NCBI RefSeq assembly: GCF_051304405.1
Contig: NZ_JBPPGG010000005.1
Coordinates: 62,001 to 126,000, forward strand
Reading direction: 5' to 3'
From: Pedomonas sp051304405
GTDB taxonomy: Bacteria > Pseudomonadota > Alphaproteobacteria > Sphingomonadales > Sphingomonadaceae
Length of the DNA: 64,000 nt
The stretch's first letter is position 1. Each line of letters starts with the position of its first letter. The notes under the pieces are model-generated. The model was not told the DNA's origin. It searched no databases and worked only from the letters and a program-made list of their open reading frames with translations. Of this stretch, positions 16,823 to 25,867 are shown in pieces. A program made the translations under genes and the position numbers.

Positions 16823-17898
16823 ATCGCCGCCCTGATCGCCTTTTCTGCCTGTTGCCACGCCAGTTCCGCCAGTGGCTCGAGCTTGTCCGCCATTTCCCGG
16901 GCATGGGCGCTGGAAGCCGTGCCGCGAATCAGGCGTCCCTTGATGCCATGGAGGATAGCCGCCAGACGGAACATGTTGAAGGCGATGTAGAAGTCCAGAT
17001 GCGGAATGTCCGTGCGCCCGGTGCGCCGGCAGTAGGCGGCGACATAGTCCGCCTCCGTCGGGATGTTCAGCGCCGCCAGGTTGAGGCCCTGGAGCCCCGC
17101 CGCAAGGGCTGGCGGCATGCGATACATCATCAGGTGGTAGGTGAAGTCCGCGAGGGGGTGGCCAATGGTGGACAGCTCCCAGTCCAGCACCGCCAGCACG
17201 CGCGGCTCGGTCGGGTGGAAGATCATGTTGTCGCACCGGAAATCGCCGTGGACGATGGCGCTGTCGTCCCCCGGCGGGATGTTCTCGGGCAGCCATTCCA
17301 CCAGACGGTCCATGGCGGGGACGCGCCCCGCCTCCGCATCCTCGCGGTACTGCTTCGACCAGCGGCCGATCTGGCGGGCGAAGTAGTTGCCGGGCTTGCC
17401 GAAGTCCTCCAGCCCCGCCGCCCGGTAATCCACCCGGTGCAGGCGGGCGATGGTCTCGTTCATGGCGTCGAAGTAGCGGGGGCGGTCGCTTGCCGGAACC
17501 TCGGGGAAGGCCGGGTCCCAGAAGATCCGGCCCTCCACCATGTCCATGATGTAGAACCAGGTGCCGATGACGCTGTCGTCCGTGCAGAGCACATGGTGTC
17601 TGGCAACCGGAAAGCCGGTGGCGTGCAGGGCCGAGATCACCCGGTATTCCCGGTCCACCGCGTGGGCGGAGGCAAGCAGCTGGCCCGGCGGCTTGCGCCG
17701 CAGCACGTAGCGCCGCCGGGGCGTTGCCAGCAGATAGGTGGGATTGGATTGCCCGCCCTTGAACTGGCGGACGGTGAGGGGACCTTCGTAGCCTGACACA
17801 TGCTGGCGCATGTAGGCGTCCAGCCGGGTTTCATCGAAACGGTGCGGTGCGCGCACCTCGGTGGTGCCGGTGTTGAGCGCCTGCCGGTCGTCGGCCAT
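16819..17898 (-). CDS. Aminoglycoside-phosphotransferase-fold kinase, ACAD10/11-like
   Basis: A 359-residue protein of the APH/choline kinase fold. The N-lobe contains QFKGGQSNPTYLL and the ATP-binding YVLRRKP; the catalytic loop is VHGDFRCDNMIF and the metal motif is VLDWELSTIGHPLADF. Relatives fused to acyl-CoA dehydrogenases (ACAD10/11) phosphorylate 4-hydroxyacyl-CoAs, so fatty-acid catabolism is more likely than drug resistance. GGGGGG precedes ATG 17898, 27 bases behind purD, and the stop overlaps the hydrolase start. Confidence 0.88.
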   Translation of the reverse strand: MADDRQALNTGTTEVRAPHRFDETRLDAYMRQHVSGYEGPLTVRQFKGGQSNPTYLLATPRRRYVLRRKPPGQLLASAHAVDREYRVISALHATGFPVARHHVLCTDDSVIGTWFYIMDMVEGRIFWDPAFPEVPASDRPRYFDAMNETIARLHRVDYRAAGLEDFGKPGNYFARQIGRWSKQYREDAEAGRVPAMDRLVEWLPENIPPGDDSAIVHGDFRCDNMIFHPTEPRVLAVLDWELSTIGHPLADFTYHLMMYRMPPALAAGLQGLNLAALNIPTEADYVAAYCRRTGRTDIPHLDFYIAFNMFRLAAILHGIKGRLIRGTASSAHAREMADKLEPLAELAWQQAEKAIRAAI

Positions 17899-17925
17899 GG
17901 TCCCCCCGCTTGGAGAGCGCCGGGA

Positions 17926-19209
17926 TCAGGCCTTCTGCTGCTCCCGTGCGATCGCGCGCCAGCCGATGTCCCGGCGGCAGAAGCCCTCCGGCCAGTCCAG
18001 CTTGTCGATCGCAGCATAGGCACGGGCCTGCGCCTCGGCGACGGTTGTCCCCAGGGCAGTCACGTTGAGCACGCGGCCGCCGTTGGCCACTATGCGGCCG
18101 TCCTGCGCCTTTGTGCCAGCGTGGAACACCACGACCCCCCCAACGGCGCCGGCCTCCTCGAGGCCGTTGATGACGGTGCCCTTGCGCGGCTCGCCGGGGT
18201 AGCCCTCGGCGGCCATCACCACGGTCAGCGCCACCTCGTCCTTCCACTGGACGCTGTCGGGCTGAAGCGCGCCCCGGGCCGCGGCCACGAGCACGGGCAG
18301 CAGGTCGCTCTTCATGCGCATCATCAGCACCTGGCACTCGGGGTCACCGAACCGGCAGTTGTATTCGATGAGCTTGGGGCCATCCTTCGTGATCATCAGG
18401 CCCGCATAGAGCACGCCCACATAGGGGTGGCCTTCCTCTGCCAGCGCCTTGATGGTGGGCTCGACGATCTCGCGCAGGGTTCTCTCCACCAGCGCGTCGG
18501 TCATCACCGGTGCGGGCGAGTAGGCGCCCATGCCGCCGGTGTTGGGGCCGGTGTCGCCGTCGCCCACGCGCTTGTGGTCCTGCGCGGTCGCCAGCGGCAC
18601 GGCGGTCTTGCCGTCGGTCAGCACGAAGAAGCTGGCTTCCTCGCCTTCGAGGAACTCCTCGACCACCACTTCCGCGCCCGCCGCGCCGAACTGGCCGCCG
18701 AAGATCATGTCGATGGCACCGAGCGCCTCGTCCAGCGTCATGGCGACGACCACACCCTTGCCGGCGGCGAGGCCATCGGCCTTCACCACGATCGGCGCGC
18801 CCTGCTGGCGGATGTAGGCCTTGGCGGCCTCCGCGTCGCTGAAGCGCTCGTAGGCGGCGGTCGGGATGTTGTGGCGCTTGCACAGATCCTTGGTGAAGCC
18901 CTTGGAGCCCTCAAGCTGGGCCGCATACCGCGACGGGCCGAAGCACAGGATGTTCGCCTGCTTGAGCGCGTCGGCGAGGCCATCCACCAGCGGCTGCTCG
19001 GGGCCGACGACGACGAGGCCGATGTCCTTCTCCCGTGCGAAGCGGATGACGGCATCGTGATCCTTCACGTCCAGCGCCACCAGTTCGGCAACCGAGGCGA
19101 TGCCCGCGTTGCCGGGCGCGCAATAAAGGGTGCCAAGCGTTTCGGAAGCTGCCAGTTTCCAGCACAGGGCGTGTTCGCGTCCGCCGCTGCCAATGACCAG
19201 TACGTTCAT
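17926..19209 (-). CDS. purD: Phosphoribosylamine-glycine ligase (GARS)
   Basis: Second step of purine synthesis: joins phosphoribosylamine and glycine with ATP. The 427-residue product has the usual length, starting MNVLVIGSGGREHAL at ATG 19209 with GAGGG upstream. The ATP-grasp domain shows IVVKADGLAAGKGV and VVEEFLEGEEASF, with the metal-site motif IEYNCRFGDPE, and DHKRVGDGDTGPNTGGMG between them. It is first of a probable three-gene unit with the kinase and hydrolase and is divergent from xseA across 70 bases. Confidence 0.96.
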   Translation of the reverse strand: MNVLVIGSGGREHALCWKLAASETLGTLYCAPGNAGIASVAELVALDVKDHDAVIRFAREKDIGLVVVGPEQPLVDGLADALKQANILCFGPSRYAAQLEGSKGFTKDLCKRHNIPTAAYERFSDAEAAKAYIRQQGAPIVVKADGLAAGKGVVVAMTLDEALGAIDMIFGGQFGAAGAEVVVEEFLEGEEASFFVLTDGKTAVPLATAQDHKRVGDGDTGPNTGGMGAYSPAPVMTDALVERTLREIVEPTIKALAEEGHPYVGVLYAGLMITKDGPKLIEYNCRFGDPECQVLMMRMKSDLLPVLVAAARGALQPDSVQWKDEVALTVVMAAEGYPGEPRKGTVINGLEEAGAVGGVVVFHAGTKAQDGRIVANGGRVLNVTALGTTVAEAQARAYAAIDKLDWPEGFCRRDIGWRAIAREQQKA

Positions 19210-19279
19210 GTCGCCCTCTTGTGATTCGGCTTGGAGGTTGGGCGGCTTGTAGCTAGACAAGGGCCGAGGAACAACGCCG

Positions 19280-20755
19280 GTGACGACAGAAACGCCCAAT
19301 CTTCCCGAATACTCGGTCAGCGAGATCGCCAACGCCGTCAAGCGCACGGTGGAGGACCGCTTCGGACTGGTGCGCGTGCGCGGCGAGATTTCGGGCTGGA
19401 AGCAGGCAGCTTCGGGCCATGCCTACCTCTGCCTCAAGGATGAAAGCGCGGTCCTCGACGGCGTGATGTGGCGCGGCATGGTCAATGGATTGCGCTTCCG
19501 GCCCGAGGATGGCCTGGAAGTGATTGCGACCGGCAAGCTTACCACCTACCCGGGGCGCTCCAAGTACCAGATGGTCATCGAGCGGATGGAACCGGCGGGC
19601 GTCGGTGCTCTCATGGCCCTGCTCGAGGAGCGCAAGCGCAAGCTGGCCGCCGAGGGTCTGTTCGATCCCCGGCGCAAGCGGCCGATTCCCTACCTGCCGG
19701 ACGTGATTGGCGTGGTGACCTCGCCGACCGGCGCCGTGATCCGCGACATTCTCCACCGCCTTGCCGACCGCTTCCCGCGCCATGTGCTGCTGTGGCCGGT
19801 GCTGGTGCAGGGCGAAGGCGCGGCCGAGCAGGTGGCGGCGGCGGTGCGCGGCTTCAACGCGCTGCCGAAGGACGGCCCGATTCCGCGGCCGGACGTGCTG
19901 ATCGTGGCGCGCGGCGGCGGCTCCATCGAGGACCTGTGGGCCTTCAACGAGGAGATCGTCATCCGCGCGGTGGCGGAGAGCGGGATTCCGGTCATCTCCG
20001 CCGTGGGGCACGAGACGGACACGACGCTGGTGGACTACGCGTCCGACCGGCGCGCGCCGACACCGACGGCGGCGGCGGAAATGGCCGTGCCGGTGAAGGC
20101 GGATCTGGATTACACCGTCGGCCAGTTCGGGCTCCGGCTGGACCGGGCGCTCGCCAAGGGCATGGAGCGCCGGGCCGAGGCCGTGAAGGGGCTGGGGCGG
20201 GGCCTGCCGCATCCGCGCCATCTGCTCCAGCTGGCCGAGCAGCGGTTCGACGAGCTGGCCGAGCGCCTGCCCAAGTCCCTGAACAACGGCCTTGTGGTCT
20301 GGCGCAACCGCTACGAGCGGCTGAGCGACCGGCTCGCGCCGCGCCTGCTGACACAGGAGTGGCGCCGCAGCACCGAGCGGCTGGAGCGGGCGGGCGAGGC
20401 CCTCGCGCGGGTCACGGCCCTGCGGCTGCGCGATGACTCGCGGCGGCTGGCCGAGGCGGTGCGGATGCTGGAGACGCTCAGCCCCTATGCCACGGTGCAG
20501 CGCGGCTATGCCGTCGTCCGGTCGCGCGACGGGCGCGTCCTGACGACAGCCGAGGCAGCGAAGGGAGCCGGAGCCTTGACCCTCGAGCTTCGGGATGGGA
20601 CTGTGGACGCCGTGGTCGATGGCGCATCGTCGGCGCTTGCGGACAGCCTGTCGCCGGCTCCGCCCAAGGCAAAGGCGGGCAAGACCAGGCCCACCGACGC
20701 CAGGCCGCCGGAAGGCGGGCCGGCCGGGGACGGGCGGCAAGGCAGCCTGTTCTGA
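19280..20755 (+). CDS. xseA: Exodeoxyribonuclease VII large subunit
   Basis: Catalytic subunit of the single-strand-specific exonuclease VII, used in DNA repair. It has 491 residues. The N-terminal OB fold covers about 1-110 (SVSEIANAVKRTVED, VRGEISGWKQAASGHAYLCLKD). The catalytic domain follows, with GVVTSPTGAVIRDI, ARGGGSIEDLWAFNEE and SAVGHETDTTLVDYASD, and long coiled-coil-like helices occupy about 250-400. Start is GTG 19280 with GAGGA 9 bases upstream. The small subunit xseB is not in the window. DUF2093 follows, as in many alphaproteobacteria. Confidence 0.95.
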   Translation: MTTETPNLPEYSVSEIANAVKRTVEDRFGLVRVRGEISGWKQAASGHAYLCLKDESAVLDGVMWRGMVNGLRFRPEDGLEVIATGKLTTYPGRSKYQMVIERMEPAGVGALMALLEERKRKLAAEGLFDPRRKRPIPYLPDVIGVVTSPTGAVIRDILHRLADRFPRHVLLWPVLVQGEGAAEQVAAAVRGFNALPKDGPIPRPDVLIVARGGGSIEDLWAFNEEIVIRAVAESGIPVISAVGHETDTTLVDYASDRRAPTPTAAAEMAVPVKADLDYTVGQFGLRLDRALAKGMERRAEAVKGLGRGLPHPRHLLQLAEQRFDELAERLPKSLNNGLVVWRNRYERLSDRLAPRLLTQEWRRSTERLERAGEALARVTALRLRDDSRRLAEAVRMLETLSPYATVQRGYAVVRSRDGRVLTTAEAAKGAGALTLELRDGTVDAVVDGASSALADSLSPAPPKAKAGKTRPTDARPPEGGPAGDGRQGSLF

Positions 20756-20827
20756 GCAGGCCTGCTCGCATGCGACGGCCAGCAAGGTTTCTTTCGATCG
20801 GCTCCAAGGCAAGATGAAGTGGTGTCC

Positions 20828-21043
20828 ATGCTCAATTCCAATGCTCAGCGCCCCGCGCGGGTCCAGTATCTCCCCGGCACGTTCCGCCTGCTCAGTCCGG
20901 GCGACCATGTGGTCTGTGCGGTGACGGGGGTGAAAATTCCGCTTCAGGAGCTGCGCTACTGGAATGCGGAAACCCAGGAGGCCTATGCCAGCGCGGAGAT
21001 CGCCACCCGCCGCTTCGCGGAGCTGCAGAAGAAGGCGGGCTGA
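20828..21043 (+). CDS. DUF2093 family protein
   Basis: A 71-residue protein with the family pattern ARVQYLPGTFRLLSPGDHVVCAVTGVKIPL, with the second half ELRYWNAETQEAYASAE. Length and the position after xseA match the family, whose function is unknown. ATG 20828 is chosen over in-frame GTG codons at 20819 and 20822; none has a strong ribosome site. Only one Cys is present, so it is not a zinc ribbon. Confidence 0.88.
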   Translation: MLNSNAQRPARVQYLPGTFRLLSPGDHVVCAVTGVKIPLQELRYWNAETQEAYASAEIATRRFAELQKKAG

Positions 21044-21128
21044 TCGCCATCGGTGTCCTGAAGGGTCGGACCCGGGCGGGGTCCGCACGGCCAGGGCCGG
21101 AGTGAACACGGGCAGGAGTCTGAGGGCG

Positions 21129-22082
21129 GTGCGTTGGGTGACGAAGGCCGGGCCGACAGGGGCGCGGCATCTGAGGGTGTTGGCGGTTGCAGCGGCGGTA
21201 GCGGCCGGCGTGGTGCTCGCGGGCAGCGGCGCACGGGCCGACGAGGCGCTGCCGGAGCGCGTCCAGCCGGACAGGAACCTGCCGGCCCCGGAGTTCCGCA
21301 TCGAAAGCCCGGTCTCGCAAGGGGCGGTCGTGATCGGCCGTGCGCCCCAAGGCACGGCCCGGCTGGTCTTTGACGGCAAGGATTTGCCGTTGACCGCCGA
21401 TGGCCGGTTCGTCATCGGCCTGCATCGGGATGCAACCGGCGAGGTGCCGCTTATCGCCCACCTCGCCGACGGCACGAAGGTCGAGCACCGGCTTGCCATC
21501 AGCCCGCGCACGTTCAACATCCAGCGCGTCAACGGCCTGCCGCCCAAGACGGTGCAGATGCCGCCTGAGATGCTGGCGCGCCGTCAGGAGGAGCTGCGCC
21601 AGATCACCGCCGCGCGCGCCGCCCCGTCGCTGGAGACGCACTGGACCCGGCCCTTCATCTGGCCGGCCAGCGGGCGTATCTCCGGCGTCTATGGCTCGCA
21701 GCGCATCCGCAACGGTGTGCCGGGCTCGCCGCACTATGGCGTCGATATCGCCAACAAGATCGGCACGCCGGTCGTTGCCCCGGCATCGGGCATCATCCGG
21801 CTGGCCGTCACGGATTTCACGCTGGAAGGCGGCCTCATCATCATCGACCACGGCTTCAACCTGTTCTCGTCCATGCTGCATCTGAGCCGCGTCGACGTGA
21901 AGCCGGGCGACATCGTGATCCAGGGGCAGCAGATCGGGGCCATCGGGGCGACCGGCCGCGCCACCGGCCCGCACCTCCATTGGGGGCTGCGCTGGGGCGA
22001 TGTGCACGTGGACCCGACCACGCTGCCGGGTCTGCCGCCGCTGCCGGAGAGCGCGGCCGCCCCGGTCTCCGGCTCCAACTAG
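21129..22082 (+). CDS. M23-family (LytM-type) murein endopeptidase, exported
   Basis: Periplasmic peptidase of about 317 residues. A hydrophobic segment near the N-terminus (LAVAAAVAAGVVLAG) ends in SGARA|DEA, a signal peptide. The catalytic M23 domain is at the C-terminus: the zinc ligand pattern HYGVDIA (HxxxD), a second His in IIIDHG, and HLHWGLRW. Such enzymes cut peptide crosslinks in peptidoglycan during growth or division. The start is uncertain: GTG codons lie in frame at 21102, 21129 and 21138; I prefer 21129, with AGGAG 10 bases upstream. Probably co-transcribed with xseA and DUF2093. Confidence 0.85.
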   Translation: MRWVTKAGPTGARHLRVLAVAAAVAAGVVLAGSGARADEALPERVQPDRNLPAPEFRIESPVSQGAVVIGRAPQGTARLVFDGKDLPLTADGRFVIGLHRDATGEVPLIAHLADGTKVEHRLAISPRTFNIQRVNGLPPKTVQMPPEMLARRQEELRQITAARAAPSLETHWTRPFIWPASGRISGVYGSQRIRNGVPGSPHYGVDIANKIGTPVVAPASGIIRLAVTDFTLEGGLIIIDHGFNLFSSMLHLSRVDVKPGDIVIQGQQIGAIGATGRATGPHLHWGLRWGDVHVDPTTLPGLPPLPESAAAPVSGSN

Positions 22083-22553
22083 CGCCTGCTTTCTTCCAGA
22101 CTGCGTTTGCCGCCGCCCGGCCAGGTTCGCGCCTTCCGGGCGGCTTTTCACTGCCCGGTATTTTGAATCGTTTTGTTTAAAAATTGGCGGTTTTTCGCGC
22201 CTTTGGGGCGTGTTTCTGTATCAATTTTGATACACCTGTCGCCGAAGTGATCCGTTCCGCAACGACGGCCTTCACTGCCTGAAACCCGCCGATCGTTCCG
22301 CCCGTTCCTCGCGCACCTGGACGGCGTGTCGTGCGTGTTTCCTGCGTCCGCTCCGGCCGGCCTCGGCCTGCCGGTGCCTCTTTTCCTGTCTCCGTATCCG
22401 TAAGGCTTCGGGCTGCGTCGGCACCGCTCGGCTGCCGCGCTGCGCCGGTTCCCGGTTGCGTCTGGTTGGCGGTCCGTGCGGAAGGCCCGGGGCTCGCGTC
22501 CCTCTCTCCCCACGGTCCGCAGTGATTTGCCACGACGAAGGAGAGAACCTGTC
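22083..22553 (+). other. Long control region of the first TonB receptor gene
   Basis: No gene is supported in these 470 bases. The part around 22160-22235 is markedly AT-rich against the GC-rich surroundings and contains the 18-base palindrome at 22217-22234. The remaining 300 bases before the receptor start are GC-rich and could be a leader. An AAGGAG ribosome site lies at 22538-22543. Confidence 0.5.
22217..22234. promoter_or_regulatory. Perfect 18-base palindromic operator candidate
   Basis: TGTATCAA-TT-TTGATACA: both 8-base arms match exactly. It lies in the AT-rich promoter zone, 319 bases upstream of the first TonB receptor. A dimeric repressor or activator site is likely, but the regulator family cannot be named. 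Confidence 0.6.
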
Positions 22554-25448
22554 ATGACGAGAACATCCCCCGCGCGGCAAAGGGTGGCGCTGAGAGCCGG
22601 AGTTGCCGCGGGAGCCCTGATCTGCCTGACCCTGATCCCCGGCACGGACGCCCATGCGCAGGAGGCCACGACGGAGACCATCGTGGTGACAGGCTCGCGC
22701 ATTGCCCGGCCGGATCTGAGCAGCTCCAGCCCGCTGGCGGTGGTGGGTCAGGAGGAATTCCGGCTGGCGGGCGCGACGAACGTGGAAACCGTTCTCAACG
22801 TGCTGCCGCAGGTGATCCCGGGCGAGACATCCTTCTCCAACAATCCGGGCACAGGTGTGGCGACGGTCGACCTGCGCGGCCTGGAGGAGGAGCGCACGCT
22901 CGTTCTGGTCAACGGGCGGCGCTACATCTTCTTCGACACCTCCCAACTGGTCGACATCAACAACATCCCCGCCTTCCTGGTCGAGCGTGTGGACGTGGTG
23001 ACGGGCGGCGCCTCGGCGGTTTACGGCTCGGATGCCATCGCGGGCGTGGTCAACTTCGTGCTGCGGCAGGACTTCGAGGGGATGGAGCTGGGCGGCACCT
23101 ATCGCCTCACGGAGCGGGGCGACGGCGAGCGGATTGATGTCTACGCCACCCTCGGCACGAACTTCGCCGACGACAAGGGCAACATCGTCGCCTACGCCAA
23201 CTACTACAAGCGGGACACCATCTACCAGAACGCGCGCCGGTTCTCCCGCACCGCGCTGGTGGACGATGTGGACGTAAACGGCAATCCCGTCCTGGTGGCA
23301 GGCGGCAGCTCGACCGTGGCGGGCGGGCGCGTCACCCTGCCGGACGCCACACGGCCCGCGACCTTCCCCGGCGACTTCGGCGGCCTGTTCCAGCCGGGCG
23401 GCGGGTTCCGGGAATTCATCTACCCGGGCGACCAGTATAACTATGCGCCGTCCAACTTCCTCATGGTGCCGCAGGAGCGCTGGCTGATCGGCATGCAGGC
23501 GCACTATGACGTGACCGACAACATCCGCATCTACATGGAAGGCACGTTCGCCAACAACCGCGTCTCGGGCGAACTGGCCCCGACGCCGTTTACGGAGACG
23601 GTCGCCATCGATGTGGACAGCCCCTTCCTGTCGCCCGCCGCGCGCGCCGCCTTCGCGGCGGCGGATGCGGCGGAGACGGGGGCGGATGCGGGAGACGGCT
23701 TTGCCAATGCCACCCTGTTCCGGCGCATGAACGAGGTGGGGCCGCGCCAGAATCTGGACGAACGCAACGCCTGGCGGTTCGTCGGCGGGGTGACGGGCGA
23801 CGTGGTCAAGGGCTGGACCTACGACGCCTACTACCTGTTCGCCCGCACCCGCAACAGCCAGATCCAGAACGGCAACATCTCCATCAGCCGCATGCGCTCG
23901 GCCCTGCGGACGGAAATCGACCCGGAGACGGGCGCCCTGCAATGCGCGGACCCCGCGGCGCGGGAGCAAGGGTGCGTGCCGGCCAATGTGTTCGGCGAGG
24001 ATGCCCTGTCGCCGGAAGCGGCCGACTATCTCGCCATCAGCGCCGCCAACAGCGAAATCTCCCAATTGCAGGTGGCGAGCGCCAGCGTCACCGGCGAGCT
24101 GTTCGATCTCGGGGCCGGGGCGGTCGGCCTTGCCCTCGGCGTGGAATGGCGTTCGGTCAAGAGCCAGTTCCTGCCGGATTTCTCGCTGGCCTCGGGCGAC
24201 GTGAGTGGCTTCAACGCGGGTCAGGCGACATCGGGCCGCTATTCGGTCAAGGAAGTATTCGGCGAGCTGCGCGTGCCGCTGCTCGCGGAGAAACCCTTCG
24301 CCGAGCGTCTCGAGCTGACCGGTGCGGCGCGCTATTCCGATTATTCCCTCGATGCGGTGGGCGGCGTCTTTACCTGGGCGGCGGGCGCGGAGTGGGCGCC
24401 GATCCGGGATGTCACCCTGCGTGGTCAGTTCCAGCGGGCCATTCGCGCGCCAAACGTGGATGAGCTGTTTGGCGGGCAGGAACAGGGCTTCCCGCCGGCG
24501 AATGATCCGTGTTCCAACCGCACCCCGGAAAACCAGAACGCCACGGTGCGGGCGCTGTGCATCGCGACCGGCGTTCCGGCCGGGTCGGTCTTCACCTCAG
24601 GCGTGCAGCCGGACTCCCAGATCGAGGGGTCCTTCGGCGGCAACCCGGACCTGAAGGAGGAGAAATCCGACACCTATACCCTCGGTGTCGTGTTCCGGCC
24701 GGGCTTCGTGCCCGGGCTCAACGTGACGGTCGACTACTACCACATCAAGGTGGACAACTACATCACCGAGCTGGGCGGCGGCCTCAATAACGTGCTCGAC
24801 CTCTGCTACAACGTGGTGCAGGACGCCAACAATCCCTACTGCCAGGCTATCCAGCGCAATCCGGGCGGCGATATCGATATCGTTCGCGTCAACAACGCCA
24901 ACGTGGCGTCGCTGACCACGGCGGGCATCGACCTACAGATCGACTACGGGCTCGACCTGGGTTTCGGCCTGTTCGCTGACAACGAAAGCCGCCTGACCCT
25001 GTTCTTCCTTGGCACCTGGGTGGACAAATGGACCTACACCCCGGTGGTCGAGCTGCCCACCACGATCGATTGCGTCGGGCAGTTCGGCCCCACCTGCGAC
25101 GATCCTATCCCCGAGTTCCGGTTCACCGCCCGCGCCACCTGGGCGACGGGGCCCTTGCAGCTCAGTCTGCGCTACCGGTGGGTGGACGCGCTCAAGGATG
25201 ACCAGATCAAGAATGCGAACACGCCCGCCAGCCAGCTGGCCAAGCCCAAGCTCGGCGCGCATCACTATTTCGACCTCTCCGCCGTCTACAGCGTCAACGA
25301 AGACGTGGAGCTGTCCTTCGGCATCAACAACCTGTTCGACAACAAGCCGCCGCTGACGGGCGACTCGCAGGAACAGGCCAATACCTTCCCCGGCCTCTAT
25401 GATGTGCTGGGGCGCGACTATTTCCTGAGCGCGACCGTCCGGTTCTGA
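22554..25448 (+). CDS. TonB-dependent outer-membrane receptor 1
   Basis: Outer-membrane active transporter of 964 residues energised by TonB-ExbBD. The signal peptide ends DAHA|Q at residue 35. A TonB-box-like ETIVVTGSR follows at 41-49. The plug domain (about 50-180) has VLNVLPQV, TVDLRGL and TLVLVNGRR, and SAVYGSDAIAGVVN. The beta-barrel runs to a C-terminal FLSATVRF ending in Phe, as required for barrel assembly. The real start is ATG 22554 with AAGGAG 10 bases upstream. It is clearly related to the two receptors downstream but much more distant from them than they are from each other. The substrate is not predictable; such receptors in Sphingomonadales and Caulobacterales take up oligosaccharides, peptides or iron chelates. 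Confidence 0.93.
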   Translation: MTRTSPARQRVALRAGVAAGALICLTLIPGTDAHAQEATTETIVVTGSRIARPDLSSSSPLAVVGQEEFRLAGATNVETVLNVLPQVIPGETSFSNNPGTGVATVDLRGLEEERTLVLVNGRRYIFFDTSQLVDINNIPAFLVERVDVVTGGASAVYGSDAIAGVVNFVLRQDFEGMELGGTYRLTERGDGERIDVYATLGTNFADDKGNIVAYANYYKRDTIYQNARRFSRTALVDDVDVNGNPVLVAGGSSTVAGGRVTLPDATRPATFPGDFGGLFQPGGGFREFIYPGDQYNYAPSNFLMVPQERWLIGMQAHYDVTDNIRIYMEGTFANNRVSGELAPTPFTETVAIDVDSPFLSPAARAAFAAADAAETGADAGDGFANATLFRRMNEVGPRQNLDERNAWRFVGGVTGDVVKGWTYDAYYLFARTRNSQIQNGNISISRMRSALRTEIDPETGALQCADPAAREQGCVPANVFGEDALSPEAADYLAISAANSEISQLQVASASVTGELFDLGAGAVGLALGVEWRSVKSQFLPDFSLASGDVSGFNAGQATSGRYSVKEVFGELRVPLLAEKPFAERLELTGAARYSDYSLDAVGGVFTWAAGAEWAPIRDVTLRGQFQRAIRAPNVDELFGGQEQGFPPANDPCSNRTPENQNATVRALCIATGVPAGSVFTSGVQPDSQIEGSFGGNPDLKEEKSDTYTLGVVFRPGFVPGLNVTVDYYHIKVDNYITELGGGLNNVLDLCYNVVQDANNPYCQAIQRNPGGDIDIVRVNNANVASLTTAGIDLQIDYGLDLGFGLFADNESRLTLFFLGTWVDKWTYTPVVELPTTIDCVGQFGPTCDDPIPEFRFTARATWATGPLQLSLRYRWVDALKDDQIKNANTPASQLAKPKLGAHHYFDLSAVYSVNEDVELSFGINNLFDNKPPLTGDSQEQANTFPGLYDVLGRDYFLSATVRF

Positions 25449-25449
25449 T

Positions 25450-25466
25450 TGCCCCGGATCGGGGCA
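25450..25466 (+). terminator. GC hairpin directly after TonB receptor 1
   Basis: GCCCCG (25451-25456) pairs with CGGGGC (25460-25465) immediately after the stop. No T-run follows, so it may be a weak or Rho-assisted terminator. Confidence 0.4.
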
Positions 25467-25867
25467 GGCATCGCGGGGCGCTGGCCGGAGTGGATCCGGC
25501 TGGCGCCCTTATGCTGTCTGCTGCGTCGGCACTGCAACCGGACTGCAACCATTACACGATTCTCGTCAGCTCGGGGGGGTAATCTCTTTCGGGTGCGGAA
25601 TTTTATTTCAAGCCCATGAGATTGTGTGGGAATAAGATGACAATGCCGTGCTGAATTTGTCACACCGGCTTCGCTCAATACATCAAAATAGTTGTATCTA
25701 GCTTTACTAGACTCTCGTCATCAGCTTGATTGGTCCCAGACCTAAACGGTGCTTACCAGCGGCGGATGAAATGACCACGCATAACTCGAATACACGTGAT
25801 TCGGGAAAGGGGGCTCTTGCATTCGCAGCTGCGGTTTCAAGGATCAATCTAACGGGAGGAGTTCAAG
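25467..25867 (+). promoter_or_regulatory. AT-rich control region of TonB receptor 2
   Basis: No gene is supported here. The segment 25600-25740 is AT-rich and holds AATAGTTGTAT at 25687-25697, a motif repeated upstream of receptor 3. It overlaps by one base an inverted repeat TCTAG-CTTTA-CTAGA (25697-25711). Exact -35 and -10 boxes could not be assigned. GGAGGAG at 25855-25861 is the ribosome site. Confidence 0.5.

Noticed and set aside
16819..17898. Aminoglycoside resistance gene
   Set aside because: The fold is APH-like, but sequence pattern and the purD/hydrolase context fit the ACAD10/11-type acyl kinase family better.
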